From Micromonospora sp. NBC_01796 (GTDB taxonomy: Bacteria > Actinomycetota > Actinomycetes > Mycobacteriales > Micromonosporaceae): 64,000 nt of DNA. The notes under the pieces are model-generated. The model saw nothing but the letters and a program-made list of their open reading frames with translations, was not told the origin of the DNA and made no database searches. Made by a program: the position numbers and the translations under genes. The stretch spans positions 5,316,001 to 5,380,000 of the forward strand of contig NZ_CP109078.1 in NCBI RefSeq assembly GCF_035917455.1, read 5' to 3'. This document shows positions 25,507 through 35,159 of the stretch, in pieces. Numbering within the stretch: position 1 is the stretch's first letter; each line of letters begins with the position of its first letter.

Positions 25507-25851
25507 GGGTGGTTGAACGGCGAATCCGGGGCAAAGTGACGTACCGGCGCTGGTGTGGCTGGGGGTCCGGCTGGTGGGGGCGTGGCGCGAGGGGCGCTCG
25601 CGGCGGCCGGTCTGCGCGTTGGCGCGACCGCGTCGGGTGCGCACGCCGACGAGGGCCGGGGCTGCAACCACTGCGCCGGGGCGCGACCGGCCGTTGTGGA
25701 GGCCCGGTTGCGAACCCGGTCGGCCGCCGCGAGCGGCCTACTACTGAACGGTAGCGCGGTGATCTCCACCACACAATGCGTATATCGAAGCCGATCGTGT
25801 ACCGACCGTTGCCCACCAGGGCTGTCACACCCCCGGCGTACCTTTGATGAC
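25507..25851. other. Divergent intergenic region with uvrB promoter
   Basis: The 345 nt separate the anchored protein from uvrB. An open frame runs through in phase with uvrB, but it lacks a ribosome site and family sequence, so it is treated as non-coding. The only clear signal is the damage-type promoter next to uvrB. Confidence 0.45.
25822..25844 (+). promoter_or_regulatory. RecA-independent damage-type promoter of uvrB
   Basis: CTGTCACAC, then exactly 8 nt, then TACCTT. This fits the actinobacterial RecA-NDp consensus (TTGTCRGTG-N8-TANNNT) in the TGTCA core, spacing and -10. The -10 ends 7 nt before the uvrB ATG, so the transcript should be leaderless. Confidence 0.6.
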
Positions 25852-27960
25852 ATGGCGCTCGACATCCCACGACTCGACGGCCGGTTCGAGGTCATCAGCG
25901 AATTCCGACCCTCCGGCGACCAGCCGACGGCGATCAACGATCTTGAGCAGCGGGTGCGGCGGGGCGATCGCCATTCGGTGCTGCTCGGCGCGACCGGCAC
26001 CGGCAAGAGCGCGACCACCGCGTGGCTGGTCGAGCGGTTGCAGCGGCCGACCCTGGTGGTGGCACCCAACAAGACGCTCTGCGCGCAGCTCGCCAAGGAG
26101 TTCAGCGAGCTGCTGCCGAACAACGCGGTCGAATACTTCGTCTCGTACTACGACTACTACCAGCCCGAGGCGTACATCCCGCAGACCGACACCTACATCG
26201 AGAAGGACTCCTCGATCAACGAGGAGGTCGAGCGGCTGCGGCACTCGGCCACCATGTCCCTGCTCACCCGCCGGGACGTGATCGTGGTGGCGACGGTGTC
26301 GGCGATCTACGGGCTGGGCACCCCGGACGAATACCTCGACCGGGCGGTGCGGATCAAGGTCGGGCAGGAGTTCGAGCGGGACAAGCTGCTCCGCCGGCTG
26401 GTCGACATCCAGTACACCCGCAACGACATGGCCTTCAACCGGGGCACCTTCCGGGTCCGGGGTGACACCCTGGAGATCATCCCCGCGTACGAGGAGCTGG
26501 CCCTGCGGGTCGAGTTCTTCGGTGACGAGGTGGAGAAGCTCTACTACCTGCACCCGCTCACCGGCGAGGTGGTCCGCGAGGTCGACCACCTGCTGATCTT
26601 CCCCGCCACCCACTACGCGGCCGGTCCCGAGCGGATGGAGCGGGCGGTGCGCGGCATCGAGGCCGAGCTGACCGAGCGGCTGGCCGACCTGGAGCGGCAG
26701 GGCAAGCTGCTCGAAGCGCAGCGGCTGCGGATGCGGACCACCTACGACCTCGAGATGATGCGCCAGGTCGGGTTCTGCTCCGGCATCGAGAACTACTCCA
26801 TGCACATCGACGGCCGCGAGCCCGGCAGCCCACCGCACTGCCTGCTCGACTACTTCCCGGACGACTTCCTCACCGTGGTCGACGAGTCGCACGTGACCAT
26901 CCCGCAGATCGGCGGGATGTTCGAGGGCGACGCGTCGCGCAAGCGGATGCTGATCGACCACGGTTTCCGGCTGCCCAGCGCCGCCGACAACCGCCCGCTG
27001 CGGTTCGACGAGTTCCTCGAACGGGTCGGCCAGATGGTCTTCCTCTCCGCCACCCCCGGCAACTGGGAGATGGAGCAGGCCCAGGGCGAGTTCGTCGAGC
27101 AGGTCATCCGGCCGACCGGGCTGGTCGACCCCGAGGTGATCGTCAAGCCCACCAAGGGGCAGATCGACGACCTGATGCACGAGATCAAGCTGCGTACCGA
27201 CCGGGACGAGCGGGTGCTGGTCACCACGCTGACCAAGAAGATGGCCGAGGACCTCTCCGACTACCTGCTGGAGCACGGCATCCGGGTCCGCTACCTGCAC
27301 TCGGAGGTCGACACGCTGCGCCGGGTCGAGCTGCTGCGCGAGCTGCGCAAGGGCGACTACGACGTGCTGGTCGGCATCAACCTGCTCCGTGAGGGGCTGG
27401 ACCTGCCCGAGGTCTCCCTGGTCGCGATCCTCGACGCGGACAAGGAGGGCTTCCTGCGCAGCGGCCGGTCCCTCATCCAGACCATCGGCCGGGCCGCCCG
27501 GAACGTCTCCGGCCAGGTGCACATGTACGCCGACAAGATGACCCCGTCGATGGCCAACGCGATCGACGAGACCAACCGGCGCCGGGCCAAGCAGGTCGCG
27601 CACAACGAGGCCAACGGGATCACCCCCGAACCGCTCCGGAAGAAGATCCACGACATCCTGGACGACATCTACCGGGAGGCCGAGGACACCGAGAACACCC
27701 GGGTCGGCGGTGCCGTACGGCAGCTCTCCCGGGGCAAGGCACCGGTGCCGGAGACCCGCAGCAAGGCCGTTCGGGGCAGCTCCGGTCCGGTCCGCGCCGG
27801 GATGGCCCGCGCCGAGATGGCCCAGCTCATCCAGGAACTCAACGACCAGATGCTGGCCGCCGCCCGGGAGTTGCAGTTCGAGTTGGCGGCCCGGATCCGG
27901 GACGAGGTCCAGGAGATGAAGAAGGAACTGCGCGGAATGGACGCGACCGGGGTGCAGTAG
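25852..27960 (+). CDS. uvrB: Excinuclease ABC subunit B
   Basis: This is the damage-verification helicase of nucleotide excision repair, handed DNA by UvrA and recruiting UvrC. Visible are Walker A GATGTGKS, the beta-hairpin region [19 protein letters not shown], the helicase motif QTIGRAARN, and the C-terminal UVR motif ([27 protein letters not shown]) that contacts UvrC. The length of 702 residues is slightly more than E. coli UvrB because of a basic linker before the UVR motif. The ATG at 25852 is set by the promoter and by the conserved [10 protein letters not shown] beginning. Confidence 0.96.
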   Translation: MALDIPRLDGRFEVISEFRPSGDQPTAINDLEQRVRRGDRHSVLLGATGTGKSATTAWLVERLQRPTLVVAPNKTLCAQLAKEFSELLPNNAVEYFVSYYDYYQPEAYIPQTDTYIEKDSSINEEVERLRHSATMSLLTRRDVIVVATVSAIYGLGTPDEYLDRAVRIKVGQEFERDKLLRRLVDIQYTRNDMAFNRGTFRVRGDTLEIIPAYEELALRVEFFGDEVEKLYYLHPLTGEVVREVDHLLIFPATHYAAGPERMERAVRGIEAELTERLADLERQGKLLEAQRLRMRTTYDLEMMRQVGFCSGIENYSMHIDGREPGSPPHCLLDYFPDDFLTVVDESHVTIPQIGGMFEGDASRKRMLIDHGFRLPSAADNRPLRFDEFLERVGQMVFLSATPGNWEMEQAQGEFVEQVIRPTGLVDPEVIVKPTKGQIDDLMHEIKLRTDRDERVLVTTLTKKMAEDLSDYLLEHGIRVRYLHSEVDTLRRVELLRELRKGDYDVLVGINLLREGLDLPEVSLVAILDADKEGFLRSGRSLIQTIGRAARNVSGQVHMYADKMTPSMANAIDETNRRRAKQVAHNEANGITPEPLRKKIHDILDDIYREAEDTENTRVGGAVRQLSRGKAPVPETRSKAVRGSSGPVRAGMARAEMAQLIQELNDQMLAAARELQFELAARIRDEVQEMKKELRGMDATGVQ

Positions 27961-27969
27961 GTCGGGCGC

Positions 27970-28002
27970 GGGGAGACCGGTTCAGACCTCCACGGTCTCC
28001 CC
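27970..28002. terminator. Hairpin between uvrB and the convergent hydrolase gene
   Basis: GGGGAGACCG pairs with CGGTCTCCCC across 13 nt. The right arm lies in the last codons of the minus-strand gene. Confidence 0.5.
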
Positions 28003-28620
28003 GTCGGGCACCGGCTGGTACGACACGTCGGTCTTCGGGCCACCCCCGCCGACCAGGTTCTGGACCATGCCGCGGCCGATGTCGCTCAACCCGGCGTCGT
28101 GCACCGGGACGACCCGACCCGGTTGCACCTCGCGTACGTAGTCGATCAGCTCGGCGGTCTTCGACCACGGGGCGTGCGCCGGCAGCATCAGGGTGCTGAT
28201 CGGCCGGTCCGGTACGGTCAGCGCGTCGCCGGGGTGGAAGAGCTGACCGTCGACGAGGTACCCGATGTTGGTCAGCCGGGGGATGTCCGGGTGGATCACC
28301 GCGTGCAGTTCGCCGTACACGGCGATCTCGACGCCGTTGACCGAGAAGGTGTCGCCCTCGCCGACCACCCGGAGCCGGTCGCCGAGCCCGTCGAGCTTCC
28401 CGCCCACCGAACGGTTGGCGAACACCCGGAGCTGCGGTTCGGCCTGCACCGCCGCCCGGATCTTGTCCTCGACGAAGTGGTCCGGGTGCTCGTGCGTGAT
28501 CAGTACGGCGTCCGCGCCGGCCAGGGCGCCCGGATCGCTGAACGCCCCCGGATCGACCACCAGCGTGGTCCCGTCCTGCTCCAACCGGACACAGGCGTGC
28601 CCCAACTTCGTCAGTCGCAT
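27982..28620 (-). CDS. Metallo-beta-lactamase-fold hydrolase (UlaG/UPF0173-like)
   Basis: The 212-residue hydrolase has the metal-binding motif THEHPDHF, the late His in LPAHAPW and the final PVHDAG. The start MRLTKLGHACVRLE is typical of the UPF0173/UlaG-like group, and ATG 28620 is preceded by GGAGGAG. These enzymes hydrolyse phosphodiester or ester bonds with one or two metal ions; the substrate here is unknown. It converges on uvrB. Confidence 0.85.
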   Translation of the reverse strand: MRLTKLGHACVRLEQDGTTLVVDPGAFSDPGALAGADAVLITHEHPDHFVEDKIRAAVQAEPQLRVFANRSVGGKLDGLGDRLRVVGEGDTFSVNGVEIAVYGELHAVIHPDIPRLTNIGYLVDGQLFHPGDALTVPDRPISTLMLPAHAPWSKTAELIDYVREVQPGRVVPVHDAGLSDIGRGMVQNLVGGGGPKTDVSYQPVPDGETVEV

Positions 28621-28793
28621 GGTTCTCCTCCGCCGACGTGATCTGCCGTGGCGTTTCCGCCGGGTCGCGTACCGGTGCGCGGTGTCGCCCCGGACCGGGA
28701 CGGACCCGGACGAGGTGCCGGACCCTGCGGACACCGTACCGAGGAGGCGTGCGGCGGCGGCGGAAATCGGTGGGCGTCGCGGCCCTGCCGGCC

Positions 28794-28799
28794 TAGGCT
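28794..28799 (+). promoter_or_regulatory. Leaderless-type -10 box TAGGCT
   Basis: TAGGCT is 8 nt before GTG 28808. Confidence 0.5.
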
Positions 28800-28807
28800 G
28801 CCCGATC

Positions 28808-29701
28808 GTGGACACCGAACCGAGTTGGCGGGTGCTGACCCCCGACGACCTCCCGGCGGTCGCCGCCCTCGCCCGGCGCTGCCTGGCCGGCGACGGGGGA
28901 CTGCCGCTGGTGGCCGACCCGTCGTTCCTGGCCCGCCGCTTCGCCGCCGACGGCGGTGTGGCCCGGGGCGCGGTCGACGCGGCGGGCACGGTCGTCGCCG
29001 CCGGCGCGATCCGACCCCAGGACACCAACGGGGTACGCCGAGCCGTCGCCACCGGCCTGGTCGACCCGGCCCACCGGGGGCGGGGGCTGGGCGGTGCCCT
29101 GCTCGACTGGGTGCTCGACCCGGCGCTGGTCGGCGCGGACCGGATCACCCTGGAAACCGAGTCGCTCACCGACCGGGCGTCGGCCCTGTTCGCCGCCCGT
29201 GGCCTGCGGCAGACGTTCGCCGAGGACGTCCTCCGGTTCGACCTCGCCGCCGCCGAACCGCCCCGGATCGACCTGCCGGCCGGGCTGGGCGTACGGCCGT
29301 GGTCGGCGGAACTGGCCGAGCGGTTCTTCGCCGTCTACCACGCCGCGTTCGCCGAGCGACCCGGTTATCCCGGCTGGTCGGTCGGGCAGTGGGTGGAGTG
29401 GACCACCGACGACGAGGACTTCCGGCCGGAGTGGACCCTGCTCGCCACCGACGAGACCGGTGCCGACCTGGGGTTCGTCAGCGCCGCCGTGGGGTGGGTC
29501 GTGCAGGTGGGCGTACGCCCGCAGGCGCGGGGCCGGGGGCTGGGGGCCGCACTGGTGGTCGAGGCGCTCACCCGGATGCGGGCCGCCGGATCGGTCGAGG
29601 TGCTGCTCGACGTCAACGTGGACAATCCCGCCGCGCACCTGTACCGACGCCTCGGCTTCACCGACCTGGGCCGCCGAGCCCGCTTCGAACCGGCCGGATA
29701 G
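28808..29701 (+). CDS. Tandem GNAT N-acetyltransferase
   Basis: Two GNAT domains lie side by side. The first (residues about 5-155) has the acetyl-CoA loop VDPAHRGRGLGGALL, and the second (about 165-297) has VRPQARGRGLGAALV followed by NPAAHLYRRLGF. The double-GNAT layout is shared with mycothiol synthase MshD, but its characteristic neighbours are absent and I cannot assign that function. GTG 28808 follows a TAGGCT box. Acetyl acceptor unknown. Confidence 0.85.
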   Translation: MDTEPSWRVLTPDDLPAVAALARRCLAGDGGLPLVADPSFLARRFAADGGVARGAVDAAGTVVAAGAIRPQDTNGVRRAVATGLVDPAHRGRGLGGALLDWVLDPALVGADRITLETESLTDRASALFAARGLRQTFAEDVLRFDLAAAEPPRIDLPAGLGVRPWSAELAERFFAVYHAAFAERPGYPGWSVGQWVEWTTDDEDFRPEWTLLATDETGADLGFVSAAVGWVVQVGVRPQARGRGLGAALVVEALTRMRAAGSVEVLLDVNVDNPAAHLYRRLGFTDLGRRARFEPAG

Positions 29702-29790
29702 CCCCGCCGCCGCTGGCCCCGGCACCCCGCCGCCGCCAGCCCGGCGTCCCGGCGCGACCGGCGTGGGAATGCGCTGCGCCCGGTGTCGCG

Positions 29791-29833
29791 AAGGGCCCTG
29801 TTGCGCGTCCGAATCCGATCACGAGGGCCCCTT
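29791..29833 (+). terminator. GGGCCC inverted repeat, possible terminator
   Basis: AAGGGCCCT and AGGGCCCCTTCTT face each other over about 24 nt, upstream of the STM4015 operon and after the GNAT gene. The long loop makes it a weak candidate. Confidence 0.4.
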
Positions 29834-29922
29834 CTTCCGCGCGGTGTGGATGGGCGACGATGTCGTTCCGGCTTGCTATGGTGTCGCCCGCCCGCACCCC
29901 CAGCGCCCGGGAGACCTCGTCG

Positions 29923-30846
29923 ATGACCATCAACACCCACCTCACCGAATTCGCCGGCCGGCCGGTTGTTGTCTTCGATCCGTCGGAGGCCCTGCCGTCC
30001 GATCCCGGTGCGGTGGCCTGGCGGCTCACCGCCGACTACGACACGTCCGCCGGGGACTTCGCCGGCCTGGTCGAGCAGTTCCTCGGCAAGGTCGAGCCGG
30101 CCTCGGTCCAGGCGTTGATCATCGGCCAGTGGGGTTCCGCGTACGAGGAGGAGGCCCCGGTCGAGCTGCTGGTCGGACTCGCCGACCGGTTGACCGGGCT
30201 GCGGGCGCTCTTCCTCGGCGAGATGACCTTCGAGGAGTGCGAGATCTCCTGGATCCAGCAGGCGGACGTGACTCCGCTGCTGGTCGCGTACCCGGAGTTG
30301 GAAACCCTGCGGGTGCGCGGCGCGGACGGGCTGGTGGTCACACCGACCCGGCACGAGGCCCTGCGGGAGTTGGCGTTCGAGTCCGGTGGCCTGCCCGCGG
30401 CGGTGGTCCGGGCGGTCGGTGAGTGTGACCTGCCGGGGTTGACCCACCTGGAGCTGTGGCTCGGCACCGACAACTACGGCGGTGACGCCACCGTGGAGGA
30501 CCTGGCCCCGATCCTGGCCGGGACCAGGCTGCCCGCGCTGACCTACCTCGGGTTGCGGGACGCCGAGATCGCCGACCCGGTGGCGGCGGCGCTGGCCGGT
30601 GCGCCGGTGGTGGCCCGGCTGCAGACCCTGGACCTGTCGCTGGGCATCCTCTCCGACACCGGTGCCGCGGCCCTGCTGGCCGGGCAGCCGCTGACCCACC
30701 TGCGTCGGCTCGACCTGCACCACCACTTCATCACCCCGGAACTGGCCGCCCGGCTGGTCGAGGAACTGCCCGGGGTCGAGGTCGACCTCACCGACGTCCA
30801 GGAGGCCGACAGCGACGGCGACCGGTACGTGGACGTGGCCGAATGA
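29923..30846 (+). CDS. STM4015 family protein (leucine-rich-repeat type), copy 1
   Basis: The 307-residue protein is recognised as the STM4015 family by its start (HLTEFAGRPVVVFD), the FEECEISWIQQ motif and the run LELWLGTDNYGGDATVEDLAPIL. The second half consists of leucine-rich repeats of the ribonuclease-inhibitor kind (LPALTYLGLRDAEIAD, LQTLDLSLGILSDTGAAAL, LRRLDLHHHFIT). It is the first gene of a six-gene operon, with GGGAG before ATG 29923. LRR proteins are usually binding scaffolds; its role here is unknown. A neighbouring paralogue shares a 112-nt identical tract. Confidence 0.85.
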   Translation: MTINTHLTEFAGRPVVVFDPSEALPSDPGAVAWRLTADYDTSAGDFAGLVEQFLGKVEPASVQALIIGQWGSAYEEEAPVELLVGLADRLTGLRALFLGEMTFEECEISWIQQADVTPLLVAYPELETLRVRGADGLVVTPTRHEALRELAFESGGLPAAVVRAVGECDLPGLTHLELWLGTDNYGGDATVEDLAPILAGTRLPALTYLGLRDAEIADPVAAALAGAPVVARLQTLDLSLGILSDTGAAALLAGQPLTHLRRLDLHHHFITPELAARLVEELPGVEVDLTDVQEADSDGDRYVDVAE

Positions 30847-31793
30847 TCGGGGGGCACCTGACCGAGTTCGGCGGCCTTCCGGTGCACGAGTTCGACCCGG
30901 ACGCGCCGCTGCCCCCGGACCCCTCGGCGGTCGCCTGGCGGATCGAGGCATTCGAGGACGACGAGAACTGGGAGGAGATCCCCTCGCCGGCCTTCCAGCA
31001 GCGGTTCGAGGAGTTCCTCGACGCGGTCGACCCGAAGTCGGTCACCGCGCTGGTCCTCGGCGCGTGGGGGTACGCCGCGTTCAACGACCCGCCCTACGCC
31101 CAGCTCTGCGCCGCGGCCGACCGGTTGACCGGGCTGCGGGCGCTGTTCCTCGGCGACATGGTCAGCGAGGAGTGCGAGATCTCCTGGATCCGCCAGGGTG
31201 ACCTGACGCCGGTCCTGGAGGCGTACCCGGCGCTGGAGGTGTTGCGGGTCCGGGGTTCCGGAACCCACGACTGCCTGCTCCGGCTCCGCCCGGTACGCCA
31301 CGGGTCGCTGCGGGAGTTGGCGTTCGAGTCCGGTGGGCTCCCCGCCGAACTCGTCCGGGCGGTCGGCGAGTGCGACCTGCCCGCACTGACCCACCTGGAG
31401 CTGTGGCTCGGCACCGACAACTACGGCGGTGACGCCACCGTGGAGGACCTGGCCCCGATCCTGGCCGGGACCAGGCTGCCCGCGCTGACCTACCTCGGCC
31501 TGCGGGACGCCGAGATCGCCGACCAGGTCGCGGCGGCGCTCGCCGGTGCGCCGGTGGTGGCCAGGCTGCACACCCTGGACCTGTCGCTGGGCATGCTCGG
31601 CGACCGGGGCGCGGCGGCGCTGCTCGCCGGGCAGCCGCTGACCCACCTGCGCCGGCTCAACCTCAACCACCACTTCGTCACCGACGACCTGGCCGCCCGG
31701 CTGGTCGCCGAACTGCCCGCGGTGGACGTCGACCTGACCGAGGGCAACGACGCCGACGACGAGGACGAGTACTTCGTGGCCGTGGCGGAATGA
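30843..31793 (+). CDS. STM4015 family protein, copy 2
   Basis: This tandem paralogue has the same plan: HLTEFGGLPVHEFD, SEECEISWIRQG, then LRR units ending LRRLNLNHHFVTDDLAARLV. Its N-terminal third differs clearly from copy 1 (EAFEDDENWEEI against TADYDTSAG), while 31387-31498 is identical to 30440-30551. The ATG overlaps the previous stop by 4 nt (ATGA). Two copies in one operon suggest either a heterodimer or two binding partners. The C-terminus is very acidic (DADDEDE). Confidence 0.85.
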   Translation: MIGGHLTEFGGLPVHEFDPDAPLPPDPSAVAWRIEAFEDDENWEEIPSPAFQQRFEEFLDAVDPKSVTALVLGAWGYAAFNDPPYAQLCAAADRLTGLRALFLGDMVSEECEISWIRQGDLTPVLEAYPALEVLRVRGSGTHDCLLRLRPVRHGSLRELAFESGGLPAELVRAVGECDLPALTHLELWLGTDNYGGDATVEDLAPILAGTRLPALTYLGLRDAEIADQVAAALAGAPVVARLHTLDLSLGMLGDRGAAALLAGQPLTHLRRLNLNHHFVTDDLAARLVAELPAVDVDLTEGNDADDEDEYFVAVAE

Positions 31794-32941
31794 CCACCGG
31801 CGTACCGCTGCTGGTCGTCGGCAACCCGGACAACCGGCGGGTCGGGATGTTCCGGGCCGCCGCCGTACCCGCCTGGCCCGGTCCGGTGCGGACGCTGCCC
31901 TGGCGGGAGTTGGCCCGGGGCCCGGTCCGGCTGCCCGACCGGGCGGTGGTCCGGGTCGACTCGCCCGGCGAGGACCCGGAGGTCGACCGGCTCCTGCGGG
32001 GCGCCGACACACCCGCGGCACACGGCGAGATCGTCGGCGCCGCCGCCTGGTACGCGGGGCTGCGCGCCGGGCTGGACCGGCTCGCCACCGCCGCACGGGA
32101 CGCCGGGGCGACCCTGCTCAACGATCCCGGCGACATCGCCGTCATGTTCGACAAACGCGCCTGCCACGCGCGGCTGACCGGGGCCGGGATACCGGTACCG
32201 GCCGCACTGCCGGCCGCACCCGCCGACTACGGCGACCTGCGCGCGATGATGCGTACCACCGGGTGGGCCCGGGTGTTCGTCAAGCCCGCGCACGGGTCGT
32301 CCGCGTCCGGCGTACTGGCCCTGGAGACCGCGTCGGGCCGGGTGCAGGCGACCACCTCGGTGGAACTCGCCGCCGACGGTCGGCTGTTCAACTCGCTGCG
32401 GGTGCGCCGCTACCGCACCGAACGGGAGGTGGCCGCGATCGTCGACCGGCTCGCACCGGACGGGCTGCACGTCGAGCGGTGGTTTCCCAAGGCCGGGCTG
32501 GGCGGGCGGACGGTCGACCTGCGGGTCCTGGTGGTCGCCGGGGAGCCGGGACACGTGGTGGTCCGGTCCAGCCGAGGGCCACTGACCAACCTGCACCTGG
32601 GCAACAACCGCGGCGACCTGGCCGAGGTCCGCGCGGCGATGGGAGAACCGGCGTACGCGGCCGCGCTGGACACCTGCGTACGCGCCGCCGCCTGCTTTCC
32701 CCGCAGCCTGCACGCCGGGGTCGACCTGATGATCGGCACCGACTGGCGGCGGCATATGGTGGCCGAGGTGAACGCGTTCGGCGACCTCCTGCCCAACCTG
32801 GTCGACCACGCGGGCAGGGACGGTTACGCCGCCCAACTGCACGCGCTGCACAGCGGCCGGTTCGACCGGTGGACCGCGCGCGATCGGACGCCGGAGCGGG
32901 CGGTGGCGATGGCCGCCGGCCGGAGGGGGTGGGTCGGATGA
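31790..32941 (+). CDS. STM4014 family ATP-grasp protein
   Basis: The 383-residue protein has an N-terminal Rossmann-like region (PLLVVGNPDNRRVGMF) and an ATP-grasp core: GWARVFVKPAHGSSASGVLAL (nucleotide Lys and loop), then VDLRVLVVAG, and AGVDLMIGTDWRRHMVAEVNAFGD, whose Asp, Glu and Asn are placed as metal ligands. ATP-grasp enzymes form C-N or C-S bonds by acyl phosphate intermediates, so this may ligate an amino acid, peptide or amine. It overlaps both neighbours by 4 nt. Substrate unknown. Confidence 0.82.
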   Translation: MTTGVPLLVVGNPDNRRVGMFRAAAVPAWPGPVRTLPWRELARGPVRLPDRAVVRVDSPGEDPEVDRLLRGADTPAAHGEIVGAAAWYAGLRAGLDRLATAARDAGATLLNDPGDIAVMFDKRACHARLTGAGIPVPAALPAAPADYGDLRAMMRTTGWARVFVKPAHGSSASGVLALETASGRVQATTSVELAADGRLFNSLRVRRYRTEREVAAIVDRLAPDGLHVERWFPKAGLGGRTVDLRVLVVAGEPGHVVVRSSRGPLTNLHLGNNRGDLAEVRAAMGEPAYAAALDTCVRAAACFPRSLHAGVDLMIGTDWRRHMVAEVNAFGDLLPNLVDHAGRDGYAAQLHALHSGRFDRWTARDRTPERAVAMAAGRRGWVG

Positions 32942-33759
32942 GGGACCTGATCGGCAGCCACGACCTGCTGTTCGTCACCCTGGACACGCTGCGCTACGAC
33001 GTGGCCGCCGAACTCGCCGAGACCGGGCGGACCCCGAACCTGGCCCGTGCGCTGCCCGGCGGATGGGAACGTCGGCACAGCCCGGCAAGCTTCACCTACG
33101 CCGCACACCAGGCGTTCTTCGCCGGCTTCCTGCCGACCCCGACCACACCGGGACCGCACCCCCGGCTGTTCGCGGCGGCCTTCCCCGGCAGTGAGAGCAC
33201 CGGCGACGAGACCTGGGTCTTCGACGCTCCGGACGTGGTGACCGGGCTCGCCGCCGCCGGCTACCACACCGTCTGCGTCGGCGGGGTCGGCTTCTTCAAC
33301 CGCAAACCACCGCTCGGCGCGGTGCTGCCGGGACTCTTCGCCGAGTCGCACTGGGAACCCGAGTTCGGGGTCGCCGCACCGGGTTGCTTCGAGGCGCAAC
33401 TCGACCGGATCGCGACCGTCGTACCGACCGTCCCGGACGAGCAGCCGCTGTTCCTGTTCGTCAACGTGGCCGCGATGCACCAGCCGAACCGGCACTACCT
33501 GCCCGGCGCCGAACGGGACAACCGGGACAGCCACGCCGCCGCCCTGGAGTACGTCGACCGGCACATCGGCCGGCTCTTCGCCCTGGCCAGCTCCCGTGAC
33601 CGGAACTGCCTGGTGGTGCTCTGCGCCGACCACGGCACCGCGTACGGCGAGGACGGCCACAGTGGACACCGGCTCGGCCACGAGGTGGTGTGGACGGTGC
33701 CGTACGGGCAGTTCGTGCTGGAGCCGGGCGCCTGGGGCAAACCGGGGGACTGGGAGTGA
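32938..33759 (+). CDS. STM4013/SEN3800 family hydrolase (alkaline phosphatase superfamily)
   Basis: The 273-residue enzyme has the sulfatase/phosphatase fold: metal and nucleophile motif FVTLDTLRYDVA (Thr as likely nucleophile), VNVAAMHQPN, and the C-terminal metal site LCADHGTAYGEDGHSGHRLGHEV. There is no signal peptide, so it acts in the cytosol, unlike most sulfatases. It may remove or transfer a phosphate, phosphonate or sulfate group. Overlaps: ATGA at its start, GTGA at its end. Confidence 0.83.
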   Translation: MRDLIGSHDLLFVTLDTLRYDVAAELAETGRTPNLARALPGGWERRHSPASFTYAAHQAFFAGFLPTPTTPGPHPRLFAAAFPGSESTGDETWVFDAPDVVTGLAAAGYHTVCVGGVGFFNRKPPLGAVLPGLFAESHWEPEFGVAAPGCFEAQLDRIATVVPTVPDEQPLFLFVNVAAMHQPNRHYLPGAERDNRDSHAAALEYVDRHIGRLFALASSRDRNCLVVLCADHGTAYGEDGHSGHRLGHEVVWTVPYGQFVLEPGAWGKPGDWE

Positions 33760-35159
33760 ACGAGGTGGACGGGCTCGACGGGTCGCCGTACCAGGGCTAC
33801 CTGTACGCGTACCCGCACAAGACCGCGTACCGCCCACTGCGGCCCCGGCCGGCGCTGCGTGACGTCTGGGCCGGTGAGCCCGTCGACGCCCTCTTCCTCT
33901 ACCTGCATCTGCCGTTCTGCGAGATGCGGTGCGGCTTCTGCAACCTGTTCACCCGCGCCAATCCCCCGGCCGAGCAGGTGCGCGGCTACCTCGACCAGTT
34001 GGCCCGGCAGGCCGACCGCGTACGCGACGCGCTCGGCGCCGACGCCGACTTCGCCCGGGTGGCGATCGGCGGGGGCACCCCGACGTACCTGACCGCGGCC
34101 GAGCTGACCGAGATGTTCGACGTACTGGCCGGGTTCGGTGCCCGGCTCGGTGCGGTGCCGATGGCGGTCGAGACGTCTCCGGCGACCGCCACCCCGGACC
34201 GGATCGCCGTGCTCGCCGAGCGGGGCACCACCCGGATCAGCATCGGGGTACAGAGCTTCCTGGACACCGAGGCGCACGCCGCCGGCCGCCCCCAGCGGCG
34301 GGAGGAGGTGGAGCGGGCCCTTGCCACCATCCGGGGGCACCGGACGGTGGAGCTGAACCTCGACCTGATCTACGGGATACCGGGGCAGACGGCCCGTACC
34401 TGGGCACAGTCGCTGACCGCCGCGCTGGACTGGCGACCGGAGGAGATCTTCCTCTACCCGCTCTACGTACGTCCCCTGACCGGGTTGGGCCGGCGCGGCA
34501 CCACGACCGAGGTCGCCCCGCTCGACGGCGCGCCCGGCAGCCGCGACGAAAGCTGGGACAACCAGCGGCTCGACCTCTTCCGGCAGGGACGGGACACGCT
34601 CAGGGCGGCCGGCTACCGGCAGCTCTCGCTGCGCCACTTCCGCCGGGCCGACCTGCCCGCTGACGACGGGAGCGGTGGCGCCGGGAGCGGCGGCGACCGG
34701 CCCGACTACTGCTGCCAGGACGACGGGATGGTGGGGCTCGGTTGCGGTGCCCGGTCGTACACCACCGACCTGCACTACTCCTTCGACTACGCGGTCGGGA
34801 TCGGCCAGGTCCGGGCCATCATCGACGACTACCTGCGCCGCCCGGCCAGCGACTTCGAGGTGGCCGAGGTGGGTTTCCGGCTCGACGGGGTGGAGCAGCG
34901 GCGGCGGTGGCTGGTGAAGTCGTTGCTCCGGGCCGAGGGGTTCGCGCCGACGGCGTACCGGGAGCGGTTCGGCACCGCGGTCGGTGACGACTTCCCCCAG
35001 CTCGCCCGGCTCGGTGACCGGGGTTGGCTCAGCGGCGACCCGGGCGGCACCGAGCGGCTCGCGCTGACGGACGCCGGGCTGGAACGGGCCGACGCGATCG
35101 GCCCGTGGCTGGTCTCCGGCCCGGTACGCACCGCGATGGCGGAGTACGCACTGCGGTGA
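33756..35159 (+). CDS. STM4012 family radical SAM protein (HemN-like)
   Basis: The 467-residue enzyme resembles coproporphyrinogen III oxidase/HemW: YLHLPFCEMRCGFCNLF carries the 4Fe-4S CxxxCxxC (Cys 55, 59, 62), with GGGTPTYL, ISIGVQSF and NLDLIYGIPGQT. The radical SAM/HemN family includes dehydrogenases, methylases and a haem chaperone, so it probably performs radical chemistry on the product of this operon. An inserted Gly/Ser/Asp stretch (34665-34705) lies before PDYCCQDDGMVGLGCGARSY. Overlaps 4 nt on each side. GTG start. Confidence 0.87.
   Translation: MNEVDGLDGSPYQGYLYAYPHKTAYRPLRPRPALRDVWAGEPVDALFLYLHLPFCEMRCGFCNLFTRANPPAEQVRGYLDQLARQADRVRDALGADADFARVAIGGGTPTYLTAAELTEMFDVLAGFGARLGAVPMAVETSPATATPDRIAVLAERGTTRISIGVQSFLDTEAHAAGRPQRREEVERALATIRGHRTVELNLDLIYGIPGQTARTWAQSLTAALDWRPEEIFLYPLYVRPLTGLGRRGTTTEVAPLDGAPGSRDESWDNQRLDLFRQGRDTLRAAGYRQLSLRHFRRADLPADDGSGGAGSGGDRPDYCCQDDGMVGLGCGARSYTTDLHYSFDYAVGIGQVRAIIDDYLRRPASDFEVAEVGFRLDGVEQRRRWLVKSLLRAEGFAPTAYRERFGTAVGDDFPQLARLGDRGWLSGDPGGTERLALTDAGLERADAIGPWLVSGPVRTAMAEYALR

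Noticed and set aside
28808-29701. Assignment of the double-GNAT protein as mycothiol synthase MshD.
   Set aside because: The two-domain layout agrees, but the usual neighbours are missing and the substrate residues could not be checked.
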